Assembly (NCBI RefSeq): GCF_026965535.1
Contig: NZ_CP114039.1
Location: 4,712,001-4,776,000, forward strand
DNA: 64,000 nt
Direction of reading: 5' to 3'
Source of the DNA: Corallococcus sp. NCRR
Lineage (GTDB): Bacteria; Myxococcota; Myxococcia; Myxococcales; Myxococcaceae
Under the pieces are notes generated by a model that searched no databases, had not been told where the DNA came from, and saw only the letters and a list, made by a program, of their open reading frames with translations. Numbering within the stretch: position 1 is the stretch's first letter; every line of letters begins with the position of its first letter. Of the stretch, positions 25,892-34,864 are shown in pieces. The position numbers and the translations under genes are program-made.

Positions 25892-26284
25892 ATGACGTCA
25901 ATCCAACATCAGCCCATCGTCGCGCCGGGTCTGCCCAAGCCCGCGGGCCCGTACTCTCCCGGCATGCAGCTGGACCGGCTGCTCTTCATCTCCGGACAGG
26001 CTGCCCGGGATCCCGCGACCGGCGTACAAGCCGAGGGAATCGAAGCGCAGACAGAGCAGGTGCTGCGCAACCTGGAGCGCATCCTCGTGGCCGGTGGCTC
26101 CAGCCTCCAGCACGTCCTGCGCTGCGGCGTCTTCCTGGTGGACATGCAGGAGTTCGCACGGATGAACGCCGTCTACGAGCGCGTCTTCGCCGGGCACCGG
26201 CCCGCGCGGACCACCGTGCAGGTGTCCGCGCTGCCAGACGCCGGCCTGCGCGTGGAGATTGATTGCATCGCCTACGTGCCTTGA
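25892..26284 (+). CDS. RidA family protein
   Basis: A 130-residue member of the YjgF/YER057c/UK114 (RidA) family. These trimeric proteins hydrolyse reactive enamine/imine intermediates such as 2-aminoacrylate. Typical features are KPAGPYSPGMQ, LLFISGQ, the LxNLExIL helix (VLRNLERILVAGG) and the C-terminal PARTTVQVSALP-GLRVEID stretch, which holds the Arg and Glu used to bind the carboxylate. AAGGAGAAACCC precedes the ATG. It appears monocistronic. Cytoplasmic; the specific subfamily (RidA or Rid2-7) was not resolved. Confidence 0.93.
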   Translation: MTSIQHQPIVAPGLPKPAGPYSPGMQLDRLLFISGQAARDPATGVQAEGIEAQTEQVLRNLERILVAGGSSLQHVLRCGVFLVDMQEFARMNAVYERVFAGHRPARTTVQVSALPDAGLRVEIDCIAYVP

Positions 26285-26567
26285 TTCGCCAGACACGCCA
26301 GCGCGCATGCTTCAATCTCCCTCGGTCCGCTGCGAGAAGCAGGCCAGTTCCATCGAGCTGCATCCATCCGCGGCGGAGTGGGTCCAGCAAGAACCGACGG
26401 GTCTTTTGATGCGACCCGTGCTGTCAATGTCCACCTCGGCCAGCGCTTGGACTGACCTGCTCCAGATGGACACGACCTCCCGGGTAGCCGGCTGCTGGGG
26501 ATGTCCTCGGATCTGGGGCCAGCTCACCCATCGTGTTATCAGTCCATGACACGCGAGGAGGAATGGC

Positions 26568-27155
26568 ATGTCGTCGATAGCGCGTTCCATCACGAAGACC
26601 GGTGGCAGTGGAACCTCTTCGGATGTCGAGCTCGTCGTACCCAGGCTGGAAAAATGGACGACCGCCAGTCTTTTCGCGTTGGAGAAGCAGGGCACCCAGG
26701 TCGTCGTGTGCCGCGGCTCCGTCACGGACTATGTGGTCAGCCTGAAAGGTGTCCGTCCCCGAGGATGGCCTCCGGGGAGCACGTGGGACTCAGTGCCAGG
26801 CTTACACAAGTCGGAAACGAATGAGGTGGTGATCGCGATCATCGGTCACGCCGCCAAGAAGCCGCATGTTCCACGATTGGGCGAGGGACACGGTTCCTAC
26901 GACCTTGTGGTTCACGAGTCCGCACATGCGGTAGACAAATCAGGAGGCGCCACCAAGCGCTCCGCCAGCCCTGCCTTCACGCAGGCTCGGAAAAAGGATC
27001 TCGCGACCCTCAGCGCCTACGAGAAACAGTCAGGCTCGGCCGGTCCCGAAGAGACCTGGGCAGAGAGCGCCGCGCGCTATTTCGGCAAGGATCCGAAGGA
27101 CGCCAAAGCCCATCCAAACCTCCACGGTTTCTGGGCCAGCAACCCCGTGAAGTAA
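26568..27155 (+). CDS. Anthrax-lethal-factor-like (ATLF) zinc metalloprotease, putative toxin
   Basis: A 195-residue protein that is essentially one domain. Zincin motif H116-E-S-A-H120 is preceded by HGSYDLVVHES. The third zinc ligand is probably Glu162 or Glu166 in EETWAESAARYF, 42-46 residues on, similar to the spacing in anthrax lethal factor. The stretch VVVCRGSVTDY-KGVRPRGWPPGSTWDSVPG, just before, is characteristic of the ATLF-like domain family (PF07737), which often occurs in polymorphic toxins. There is no signal peptide or membrane segment and no delivery domain. GAGGAGG lies six bases before the ATG. Two small related genes follow at 26 and 12 bases, suggesting a toxin-immunity or enzyme-accessory operon. 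Protease activity and toxicity are inferred. Confidence 0.78.
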   Translation: MSSIARSITKTGGSGTSSDVELVVPRLEKWTTASLFALEKQGTQVVVCRGSVTDYVVSLKGVRPRGWPPGSTWDSVPGLHKSETNEVVIAIIGHAAKKPHVPRLGEGHGSYDLVVHESAHAVDKSGGATKRSASPAFTQARKKDLATLSAYEKQSGSAGPEETWAESAARYFGKDPKDAKAHPNLHGFWASNPVK

Positions 27156-27180
27156 ACCCATTCAGTGGCAGACAGACCCC

Positions 27181-27405
27181 ATGAGCCTTCCAGGACCCGT
27201 CATCGGATACGCGACGATGGATGAAGATGAGACAGTTCACCTCTATCTCCTGGCAACGGATGGCGCCGGGACGCGAGGACAAGGGAAGCTCTCCTACACG
27301 GCTCGGGACCCGCTCTACTGGGAGTTGCTCGTGCATCTGGGCAACATCCGTCCGGGCATGCAAGTGCCGTATCGCGCGTGGCCTGAGCCTGAACTCGCCG
27401 TGTAA
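27181..27405 (+). CDS. Small soluble protein, paralogue of the following lipoprotein
   Basis: A 74-residue protein of unknown family with no signal peptide. It resembles the last ~62 residues of the next gene's product along its whole length: IGYATMDEDETVHLYLLAT against IGMAEISADGTLTLTLRAS, then LGNIRPGMQ against VGAIKPGEQ, both ending PEP. By eye about 24 of 63 positions are identical. It starts 26 bases after the ATLF protease gene, with a poor ribosome site, so it is probably translated from the same message. A cytoplasmic immunity or accessory protein for the protease is the working idea. Confidence 0.65.
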   Translation: MSLPGPVIGYATMDEDETVHLYLLATDGAGTRGQGKLSYTARDPLYWELLVHLGNIRPGMQVPYRAWPEPELAV

Positions 27406-27417
27406 GGCCGCTCATCC

Positions 27418-27780
27418 ATGTCCACGCGAACCTGTCTTGTGTTGGGAGTGGTGGTCATCATGGGCTGTGGAAGTCGCGAGCACGTGAGCCCGCAGCCTGT
27501 CCAAACCCCGCCGCGGACGGAGACGACGCTACCCCCTCCTCATTCAAAGGACATCCCGATAGGGGCTCCTGTGAAAACGGAACCTGAGAGCATTGGAATG
27601 GCGGAGATCTCCGCGGATGGCACGCTCACCTTGACGCTGCGGGCCTCGGGGCCCGGGATGACGGGTGACGCGCGCCTTGTCTATCCGCCCACGCATGCCC
27701 AGTACGAACTCATCAAGAATCACGTGGGGGCGATCAAGCCCGGTGAGCAGAAGCCCGTTGCTCCTTTCCCGGAGCCCTGA
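27418..27780 (+). CDS. Small lipoprotein paralogous to the preceding protein
   Basis: A 120-residue predicted lipoprotein. MSTRTCLVLGVVVIMGC supplies a lipobox IMGC with Cys17; a Pro/Thr-rich linker (about 20-55) follows, then a ~62-residue domain related to the whole of the preceding protein. It begins 12 bases after that gene's stop and ends the three-gene unit that starts with the ATLF protease. A soluble copy plus an envelope copy of one domain next to a toxin-like enzyme fits dual-compartment immunity, but a role in folding or delivery of the protease is equally possible. No family recognised. Confidence 0.7.
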   Translation: MSTRTCLVLGVVVIMGCGSREHVSPQPVQTPPRTETTLPPPHSKDIPIGAPVKTEPESIGMAEISADGTLTLTLRASGPGMTGDARLVYPPTHAQYELIKNHVGAIKPGEQKPVAPFPEP

Positions 27781-27978
27781 CCTTGCCCACGATGCCTTTG
27801 GGGCATGTCTCTCCTCACCCTGCTGATGGTCTGGATTGCTTACGGAAGGTACCCGGCCGGCACGGGCGCGTATCCCGCGAAGGCCTGAGCGCCGAAAAGG
27901 CCCAGGCCCACCCGTGCCGTCAGTGGTTCCAGGCGTGTGGCGAAGCGGCCCAAGGCGTCCGCGGGCTGGCGCTCAGCC

Positions 27979-29193
27979 TCAAGCGCTCCGTGAAGCGATG
28001 AGCGCGAGGTTTCGCGGAGACAGGCGTGGATCGAAGAGCTGGAGGAGCTCGACCTGGAAACCCAGCTCCTCCAGGAGGATCGCGCGATCGAGCAGGAGCA
28101 CGACCTCCAGCGCCCGCGCGAAGCGGTCCCTCAGCAGATGGCAGAGCAGGAGGTCGCGCGTCTCGGCGCGAACGGAGACCTCGAAGGCATCCAGTTCCGC
28201 ATCCGTCATGTTCGCATCGAGGCCCAGACGCTCCAGGCGGTCGCGCGCATAGACGGCGAAGCGTCCGGCATACAGCGCTCGGGGCGCGTCTCCCGCCCGG
28301 ACGAAGCCGAGTTCGGGAAAGCGTTGCCGTGACAGGAGATTGAACGCGAAGCGCCACGCGTACACCTGCTTCATCCGCGCGAACTCTTCATCGCTCTTGT
28401 GATGCCGTCCCCGCGTCGTCAGCGCCAGGGCATGCGGGGTGAAGGGCAGTGGATGCGCGCTCCCGAAGCGGGAGGCGGGGAAGTCTCGCGGGGCCTCCAG
28501 CTTGTCGTAACAACAGCCGATATTCAGGACGAGGCCCGCCCCCTGGCTCTTGCGGATCTGCGTGAGCGCGAGCGGCCCGCACGTATGCAGCCCGATGGAG
28601 GCCCGGTCCCGGCCGGAGAAGAGCGGATCGATTCGGGGTTGGAGCCCGTCCTCGACGGAGGCCTGGATGAAACTCAGGGTGTCCCCGGCTGGGGAGGGGG
28701 TTCTCGCCTGCCACCGCCGTCCCTTGTCCTGCAGCGCGGCGTCCCGATCGATGCTGTGGAAGGTCCACCCGAACGTCCGCGCACAGAGGCGAGCGAGATG
28801 TCCCATGCCGCCGCCGATATCGACCGCCTGCTGGATGAAGCGCGTCCTGGGCGCGAGCAGGGCGAGCACCCGCTCGAGTTCATGGGCCTTCTTGGCGCTG
28901 AGTCCCTGCGTCTGCGCGACCGTCAGCGGGTGGATGCCCTCGTGCCAGGGCAGCGCCGTCAGCTCCTGGAGCGAACCCAGGAGCGCGGACAGGGACGCGG
29001 GCGGGGCGCCCACGAGCTCGCCCTGGTCCAGCCGCCGCTCGCCTGCTTCATCGAGCGACCGGGCATAGGCCAGCCAGTCCCCGGGCCAGGCGGCACCGGA
29101 GTCAGGCCAGCCCTGGAGGATGGAGCGGGACCAGAGCGGAGACCAGGGCCGGAGCTGGTGCGTGAGCGCCTCGAGCCGCGCCTGGAAGTCCAT
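27979..29193 (-). CDS. METTL25/RRNAD1-like SAM-dependent methyltransferase
   Basis: A 404-residue protein with a Rossmann methyltransferase core of the PF13679 type. SAKKAHELERVLALL leads into AVDIGGGMGHLAR (SAM-binding motif I, about residues 124-136). IGLHTCGPLALTQIR and VLNIGCCYDKLE match the HTCGDL and GCCYH/L motifs of METTL25 and relatives, which are better known from eukaryotes. The substrate is unknown; related proteins are associated with ribosome or RNA-linked roles. The ATG at 29193 has AGGAT about ten bases upstream. The ClC channel gene lies just upstream on the same strand, 21 bases away, so the two may be cotranscribed. Confidence 0.8.
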   Translation of the reverse strand: MDFQARLEALTHQLRPWSPLWSRSILQGWPDSGAAWPGDWLAYARSLDEAGERRLDQGELVGAPPASLSALLGSLQELTALPWHEGIHPLTVAQTQGLSAKKAHELERVLALLAPRTRFIQQAVDIGGGMGHLARLCARTFGWTFHSIDRDAALQDKGRRWQARTPSPAGDTLSFIQASVEDGLQPRIDPLFSGRDRASIGLHTCGPLALTQIRKSQGAGLVLNIGCCYDKLEAPRDFPASRFGSAHPLPFTPHALALTTRGRHHKSDEEFARMKQVYAWRFAFNLLSRQRFPELGFVRAGDAPRALYAGRFAVYARDRLERLGLDANMTDAELDAFEVSVRAETRDLLLCHLLRDRFARALEVVLLLDRAILLEELGFQVELLQLFDPRLSPRNLALIASRSA

Positions 29194-29214
29194 GCCGGCG
29201 CATCCTATTCGCGT

Positions 29215-30612
29215 TCACGCTCCCACGACGGACTCCGTCGCCACCGCCCGCACCCTGCGCTGTTCGTTGTAGACGGACAGGCGCAGGGTCAGCACATAGG
29301 TGACGCAGCAGGCGAGGACGGCGGGCGGCCCATAGGCGGAGCCGAACACCTCCAGCACCAGCGCGATGGCCGCCAGGGGCACGCCGACCACCGCGACCAG
29401 GGCGGAGGCGATGCCGACCACCACGAACACCGTCACGTCCGCGGGCCCCGTGCCCGTCACCGACGCGAGCAACTGCGCCGTGGCCGCGCCCGACACACCC
29501 CCCAGCACCATGGACGGGATGAGCATGCCCGCCGACCCACCCGACTGCACCGTGAAGCTGGTCGTGAGCAGCTTCCCGCCCACGATGAGCAGCAGGTACC
29601 ACCACAGCGACAGCGTCCCCGACGCGCCCGTGAGCAGCTGCGCGACGGTGTGCTCTCCCATGCCCAGCACGTGCCGGAAGTCCATGCCCACGCCGTAGTG
29701 GAGGCCCCCGGCCACCAGGACGGTGCACAGCGCCCCCATGGCACCGCGCAGCACCGGGCTGGCGCGCTCCACCACGTTGCGGGTGTGCTTCATCGACAGG
29801 CCGAACAGCAGCGCGATGGGCGCGGACACCGCCACGGCCACCAGCGCGGTGAGCCCGTACTCGCCCAGCGTGTACGTGTGCGCGTGGGGCGGCGCCACGA
29901 AGATGGGCTTGAAGCCGAGGAAGCGGTTGTTGAGCGCGTAGGTGATGATTCCGGCCAGCAGGCAATACGCCAGCTTCCGGTAGACGATGCGGTTGCCGTA
30001 GACGACCTCCAGCGCGAAGAGCGCGGCGGCGAACGGCGCGTTGAGCAGCGTCCCCACCGCCGCGGCGATGCCCGCCAACTGGCAGGTGCGCAGCGTGTGC
30101 TCGGAGTGGGCGCGCGTCATGCGGGCCACGCCCGCGCCCAGCGACTCGCCCACCAGCACCACGGGGCCCTCCAGTCCCCCCGACGCGCCGGTGCCCAGCG
30201 TCAGCAGCGTCGCCACGGCCTTGCGAAACGCGAGCTGGAGGGTGGGCAGCGAGTAGCGCGGTCGCGGGTCGTCCGCCGAGTCCTCGTAGGTGATGTGGTA
30301 GTGGTGGAGCGCGACATTCACCCCGTCCGACGCCACGTCGCTCCAGCCGGGCCGGCGGTTGAGGAACCCCCGCAGCAGCCCGCCCAGCAGCAGCACGCCC
30401 GCGAGCACCAGCGGCGCCCACCAGACGCTCCGCCCGGAGGCGAACGCCAGCAGCGCGTCGCTGGTGGCATGGACGCCATACCGCAGCGCCGAGCACACCC
30501 CCCAGATGAGCACCGTGCTCAGCACCACCCGGCCCACCGTGCGCAGCACGGTGTCCCAGGAGTCGTGAAGGGCGCGCTGTTCCTCATCCAGGGGTTCTCG
30601 ACGACCAGCCAT
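29215..30612 (-). CDS. ClC family chloride channel or transporter
   Basis: A 465-residue integral membrane protein of the ClC family with many hydrophobic helices. GTGASGGLEGPVV holds the gating Glu of the usual G(K/R)EGP motif, with the preceding residue Leu instead of Arg/Lys. The second anion-path motif is GGSAGMLIPSMVLGG (usual GGxxxPxL). The family's early GSGIP serine motif is not obvious, so ion selectivity cannot be assigned, and no C-terminal CBS domains are present. The ATG at 30612 gives a compact cytoplasmic N-terminus (MAGRREPLDEEQR); it has no Shine-Dalgarno and lies ten bases after TATAGC, so the mRNA may be leaderless. Role: anion efflux, pH or osmotic homeostasis. Confidence 0.9.
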   Translation of the reverse strand: MAGRREPLDEEQRALHDSWDTVLRTVGRVVLSTVLIWGVCSALRYGVHATSDALLAFASGRSVWWAPLVLAGVLLLGGLLRGFLNRRPGWSDVASDGVNVALHHYHITYEDSADDPRPRYSLPTLQLAFRKAVATLLTLGTGASGGLEGPVVLVGESLGAGVARMTRAHSEHTLRTCQLAGIAAAVGTLLNAPFAAALFALEVVYGNRIVYRKLAYCLLAGIITYALNNRFLGFKPIFVAPPHAHTYTLGEYGLTALVAVAVSAPIALLFGLSMKHTRNVVERASPVLRGAMGALCTVLVAGGLHYGVGMDFRHVLGMGEHTVAQLLTGASGTLSLWWYLLLIVGGKLLTTSFTVQSGGSAGMLIPSMVLGGVSGAATAQLLASVTGTGPADVTVFVVVGIASALVAVVGVPLAAIALVLEVFGSAYGPPAVLACCVTYVLTLRLSVYNEQRRVRAVATESVVGA

Positions 30613-30784
30613 GGAGCGGGAGGCTATATTGTTTGAGGGCAAAATAAATGCCCGGGGCGAATCCGTGAGCCCCCTTGCTCGCCATGCGCCGCCGCTCCAC
30701 GCCCCGCGCTTCGGGCGCCAGGCGAAGTGCACCTGACGTGACTCCGTGGAGGCCGGAGGAAGGCCTCCCCCCGGATGCCAGGCG

Positions 30785-33700
30785 CTACTCCTGGACGGCC
30801 GCGGACGCCGCCCCTCGCAGCGAGACGCGTTGCTCCAGGGCGCCCAGCGCGGCCTGCATGGCGTCCTTGTACGCGGGGTACCTGGAGGCTTCGTAGCGCC
30901 CCTTCGCCCGCTGGATGCGGAAGTCCCGCGTGAGCACGCCATCGGCCAGCCGGGACGCCAGCTTCCACTCCGCGTAGTCCGTGGTGCCGGAGCGCTCCGC
31001 CAGGTCCTGCGCCGGGATGTCCTGACCCGAGGGCACCTCGAAGTGGGTCACGCTCTCGATGACGAGGGGCGCCCTCGTCTCCAGGGGAGAGTCACGTCGC
31101 TCCGTCTCCCGGAGGCCGAGGAAGTTGTGCTCCCAGTGCGAAGGCAGTTGCCCCACGATGCCGCCGCCCGCGGAGGCGAAGCGGCCGCGCACGACGTATT
31201 CGATCTTCAAGGTCAGCGGGCGCTCGGGCTCCTCCAGGTCGGGGACCTCCAGGGTGGTGACGCTCACGCCGGCCCGGGAGCCTCCCATCACGGAGGCCAT
31301 CATCTCCGCGCGCTCGGAGGGCTCTTCGCTGGAGAGGTAGTAGCGCAGGGCGGAGGCGTGGCTTCCCTTCAGCGTCACCTGCTCCTTCACGTGCAGCACC
31401 GTTCCCTGGAGGCGGACGTGCCGTTCGGCGCGCACGTGGCTCGGGGAGGACTCGGGGATGCGCACGAGCCGGGCCTTCGCGGCATCCAACACCAACGTCT
31501 CCCGGCCGCCCAGGGCCTGCTCCCCGCTGCTCAGGGGCGCGACGGACTTGTTCGTCACATCCACGAAGGTGCCCCCGCCCACCGTCGGCAGGTAGACGAC
31601 CATGTGGTCGAACTGATCCAACGAAGGCGTGTCCGCGACGATGGGGCCGCCCGTCCGCACGAGCGCCAGCTGCGAGGGAATCCCCGCGGCGCCCAGCAGC
31701 TGGTGCAGCAGGAGGGAGTGGTCCTTGCAGTCGCCGGTGCGGTTGCCGAGGATTTCATCCACGGTGTGCGGAATGCGGACCCGGGCGCCGAAGAGGATGC
31801 CTCGGTAGGTCAGGCTCTTCTGGACCCACCGGGCCAGCGCGGCGGCACGCGTCGCCTCATCCTTCGCCGCCCCCGCCTCCTTGGCGGCCAGGGACTTCAC
31901 GGCGGACGCGGGCACGAGCTGCGTGGCGATGGACTTCAGGTAGTCGCTCCCCTCGGCCTCCCACGTCGTGCCGACGGGGGCCAGCCACGCCATGGGCAAG
32001 TACTCCTGATAGTCGGGCTGCAGGCCCTCCTCGCGGTAGGGAGCCGGCTGCTCGACGATGAAGGTCAAGGCATCGGGCGCCTGGAGGGGCTTGATGCCGG
32101 GCGAGGCCCGCCACTGCATCGCGTCCACGTCGCCACGGACGTAGAGCACGGAGCGTGACGCGGGGATGCTCGCGAAGAAGTCATGTTCGAGGAAGCGCAT
32201 GGCCTTCGGCGGCGTGATGTCGCGGCGGGTGACCACCACCTCCACGGTGTGCCCGGGCTTCAGCCCTGGCACGGGCACCACCAGGATGCGGCGCTGGGTG
32301 CCCTGCTGCGCGGAGGCCCGGTCGGAGACGTAGCAGTCCTCCACCTTGCCCCTGGCCACCACGCGGCCCTGCTCATCCCGGACCTCCACCCGGTTGACGA
32401 AGATCTCCTCGGACAGCGGGTTGAGCTCGAACTCGAAGGTGTTGTAGCGCTCCACGCCCGCCGCGTTGTGCACCTGGACCCGGCGCAGGTCGGTGGTGCG
32501 CAACTCCTTGCCCTTCACGAAGGAGATGGCGGTGGCCAGCAGGTGGTACTGGCCATTGTGGCCCTTGGCCTCGGCGGGCTTGCCCTTCTGCGCGAGCAGT
32601 TCCGGCGGCAGCGCGACCTCCTCGATGGGCGTCTTGAGCACCGAGTTGGTCCCCTGGCCCAGCATGCCGGACACATGATCGAGGAACTGGCGCGTGTCCG
32701 TGGATGCGGGCTCCAGTTCGAGCGCCTTCTCCAGGGAGGATTTGGCCTCCGCATAGCGCTTGAGCGAGTACTCCACGCGGGCCCGGGCCCGGTAGCCCGT
32801 GGGGGACTGCGCTGACTGGCTCACCATCTCCTCGGCGACCTCGAGCGCGAGCTTCGGCTTCTTGGCCTCCAGCCACGTGTTCGCCAGCGCTTCGGACAAC
32901 TCCAGGGCGTAGCCCTCGCGCTTCTGCCGCTGCTTCAGGAGGGCGGCGGCCTGTTCAGGGGTTCCCTTGCGGCGCAGGAGGCCCGCATGCATGAGCGTGG
33001 CCTCCGTCGAATCGGCCCGCTTCCGGTACCGCTGGATGACCTGGAGCGCCTGCGCGACGCGGCCCTTCTCCTCGAGCAGCGTGAGGTACCGGCTCAGGTG
33101 GCTCTCATTGGTGAGGCGGGAGGGGAAGAGGGAAGCGTAGGCCTGGAACCCCTCGGCCTCGCGGCCGCTGCGCACGAGCAGGTAGGCCCGCCAGGACTCC
33201 AGGCGGAGCTCCCCCCGGAACCGCTTCGCGTGGGCATTGATGAGCGCGAGCCCCTCCGCGTACTGCTCGGAGCTGGCGTACCCGGCCGCGGCGTTGATGA
33301 GCAGCATGGGCACGCCGGGTTCCAGCTCGAAGGCGCGCTTGAACCAGGGCGCGGCCGCGGCGAAGTCCTCCCGGTCGCTGTAGTAGCGCGCCATCTGGTC
33401 GAAGACCCTCGCGTGGGTGGTCGCGGCGGTCTTGCCCACCGCCGCGGAGCGGGGCGCCGTCGAGGGGGCGCGGAGCTTGACGGCATCCAGCGCCGAGCGG
33501 ACCCGGTTGCCGAGCGTGGGCTGGTTCTTGGTCCACCATCCGGCGAGCAGGTACGCCATGTCCCCGTCGCGGAATACGCGCAGCTCGTATTCGTCGACGC
33601 CTCCCTCTTCACTCTTCGACTCGTAGGAGAAGGCCTGCCCGGAGAGCTTGCCCGTGGTGACCTCGCGGGCATTGCGGACCGCGGCTTCGCGCGAGTCGAC

Positions 33701-34864
33701 ATTGAGGACGCTCAGCAGGCCGTGGGCGAGGGCATCCGGAGAGGGCTCCTCACCGAAGAGCCAGAGGGGGACGACCACCATGCTGGCGTTGTCCCCGGTT
33801 GCGCCGAAGTCCGCTTCGGGGAACTCTGTCGCGAGGTTGTCGGGCCGTGTCCACAGTCGCCCGTCCAATTCGACGGAGTATCCGTACTCCGTGGAGTGTG
33901 CCTTCAGGGGGCTCGCGGCCGCGGCGGTGGGGGCGGCCTTGCGCTGGGGATCCACCAGGGAGAAGCGCGAGAACAGGCGGTCCGCCTCGGCGAAGAGCGC
34001 CTCCTCCGCCTTCGGGCTTCCCCACGCCACGAGCTGATAGGCGTGCTCGCCGCGAGCGTAGACCCAGTGCACGTAGGTCAGCGGCATGTTCGCGTGCTGG
34101 GCACGGGAGCGCAGTCGGATTCCCTTCAGGTCACCGACGGCAAAGGGTTCACGCGACAGCTTCTCGACCGTGCCCGTGGCGCTCTCGAGGTTGGCGCTCA
34201 CGATGTCCGCGAGCAGCTCGGTGCCCTCCGCTTCGTCCGCGAGCTCTCCATCCGCGAACTTCTCCGGGACGATCATGAAGTACATCTGGGCGTCGCCCCC
34301 GCGCGCCATGGCGAACTTCGCGAGCTTGTTGAGGCGTGGGGCGTTCAGCGTCGTCCACGGCTTGCCCGGATGCTGGAAGGCGAAGTTCATCGCCTCGTCA
34401 CGGATGCCTTCCTGGGGCTTCTCCACCCGGAGGTTCTCCGGGATTTCATTCCGGCGGGCCATGACCCGGGCGAAGCCAATGCCCATGCCGGTCAGCATGA
34501 GCGCCGAGATCGCGATGGCCCACCACGCGTGCGAGCGTCCCTTGATGCTCCGTTCCTTGTCGGCGCGGAGCTCGATGAGGCCGGTGACGGCGAGAAACAG
34601 CCCCAGCAGCATGAGGACGAACGTGAACAGCCCCACCAGGATCGCCGCCGGAGGCGAGTCGAGCACCTTGAAGAACTGGACGAGGAGGATCCCCAGCGCG
34701 GCGACATCCACCAGCATCAGCGAATAGACCGCCTTGCGGTTGGTGGAGGCCTCCTGGAGTGCCTGCCAGCCTTTGAAGAGGCCGAAGAAAAGAAGAACGA
34801 TCCAGATGAGCGAGCCGGTGGACAGGCCCGGGTCCGTCGCCGCGGCGAAGAGCAAGGTGGTCAT
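30785..34864 (-). CDS. Membrane-anchored TPR/DUF3857/transglutaminase protein
   Basis: A 1359-residue protein. Residues ~15-130 contain four hydrophobic segments in the inner membrane. A ~330-residue region with no clear family follows, then TPR-like repeats (about 480-770, with alpha-helical pairs such as FAAAAPWFKRAFELEPGVP and AEAKSSLEKALELEPA). The C-terminal half has DUF3857-like sequence followed by a transglutaminase-like core: Cys1046 in GNRTGDCKDHSLLL, His in DQFDHMVVYLP and Asp in TFVDVTNKS. The complete triad suggests an active cysteine enzyme or protease-like fold. The order DUF3857-transglutaminase is common in Bacteroidetes and myxobacteria; fusion to four helices and TPRs is unusual. 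Function unknown; monocistronic. Confidence 0.83.
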   Translation of the reverse strand: MTTLLFAAATDPGLSTGSLIWIVLLFFGLFKGWQALQEASTNRKAVYSLMLVDVAALGILLVQFFKVLDSPPAAILVGLFTFVLMLLGLFLAVTGLIELRADKERSIKGRSHAWWAIAISALMLTGMGIGFARVMARRNEIPENLRVEKPQEGIRDEAMNFAFQHPGKPWTTLNAPRLNKLAKFAMARGGDAQMYFMIVPEKFADGELADEAEGTELLADIVSANLESATGTVEKLSREPFAVGDLKGIRLRSRAQHANMPLTYVHWVYARGEHAYQLVAWGSPKAEEALFAEADRLFSRFSLVDPQRKAAPTAAAASPLKAHSTEYGYSVELDGRLWTRPDNLATEFPEADFGATGDNASMVVVPLWLFGEEPSPDALAHGLLSVLNVDSREAAVRNAREVTTGKLSGQAFSYESKSEEGGVDEYELRVFRDGDMAYLLAGWWTKNQPTLGNRVRSALDAVKLRAPSTAPRSAAVGKTAATTHARVFDQMARYYSDREDFAAAAPWFKRAFELEPGVPMLLINAAAGYASSEQYAEGLALINAHAKRFRGELRLESWRAYLLVRSGREAEGFQAYASLFPSRLTNESHLSRYLTLLEEKGRVAQALQVIQRYRKRADSTEATLMHAGLLRRKGTPEQAAALLKQRQKREGYALELSEALANTWLEAKKPKLALEVAEEMVSQSAQSPTGYRARARVEYSLKRYAEAKSSLEKALELEPASTDTRQFLDHVSGMLGQGTNSVLKTPIEEVALPPELLAQKGKPAEAKGHNGQYHLLATAISFVKGKELRTTDLRRVQVHNAAGVERYNTFEFELNPLSEEIFVNRVEVRDEQGRVVARGKVEDCYVSDRASAQQGTQRRILVVPVPGLKPGHTVEVVVTRRDITPPKAMRFLEHDFFASIPASRSVLYVRGDVDAMQWRASPGIKPLQAPDALTFIVEQPAPYREEGLQPDYQEYLPMAWLAPVGTTWEAEGSDYLKSIATQLVPASAVKSLAAKEAGAAKDEATRAAALARWVQKSLTYRGILFGARVRIPHTVDEILGNRTGDCKDHSLLLHQLLGAAGIPSQLALVRTGGPIVADTPSLDQFDHMVVYLPTVGGGTFVDVTNKSVAPLSSGEQALGGRETLVLDAAKARLVRIPESSPSHVRAERHVRLQGTVLHVKEQVTLKGSHASALRYYLSSEEPSERAEMMASVMGGSRAGVSVTTLEVPDLEEPERPLTLKIEYVVRGRFASAGGGIVGQLPSHWEHNFLGLRETERRDSPLETRAPLVIESVTHFEVPSGQDIPAQDLAERSGTTDYAEWKLASRLADGVLTRDFRIQRAKGRYEASRYPAYKDAMQAALGALEQRVSLRGAASAAVQE

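Noticed and set aside
26312..26725. A 137-codon minus-strand frame before and overlapping the ATLF protease gene
   Set aside because: It overlaps the better-supported protease gene and shows no recognisable pattern.
27783..28001. Small plus-strand frames between the ATLF unit and the methyltransferase gene, including a 27-codon hydrophobic peptide from 27805
   Set aside because: No ribosome site, no homology and no conserved context; cannot be told from chance.
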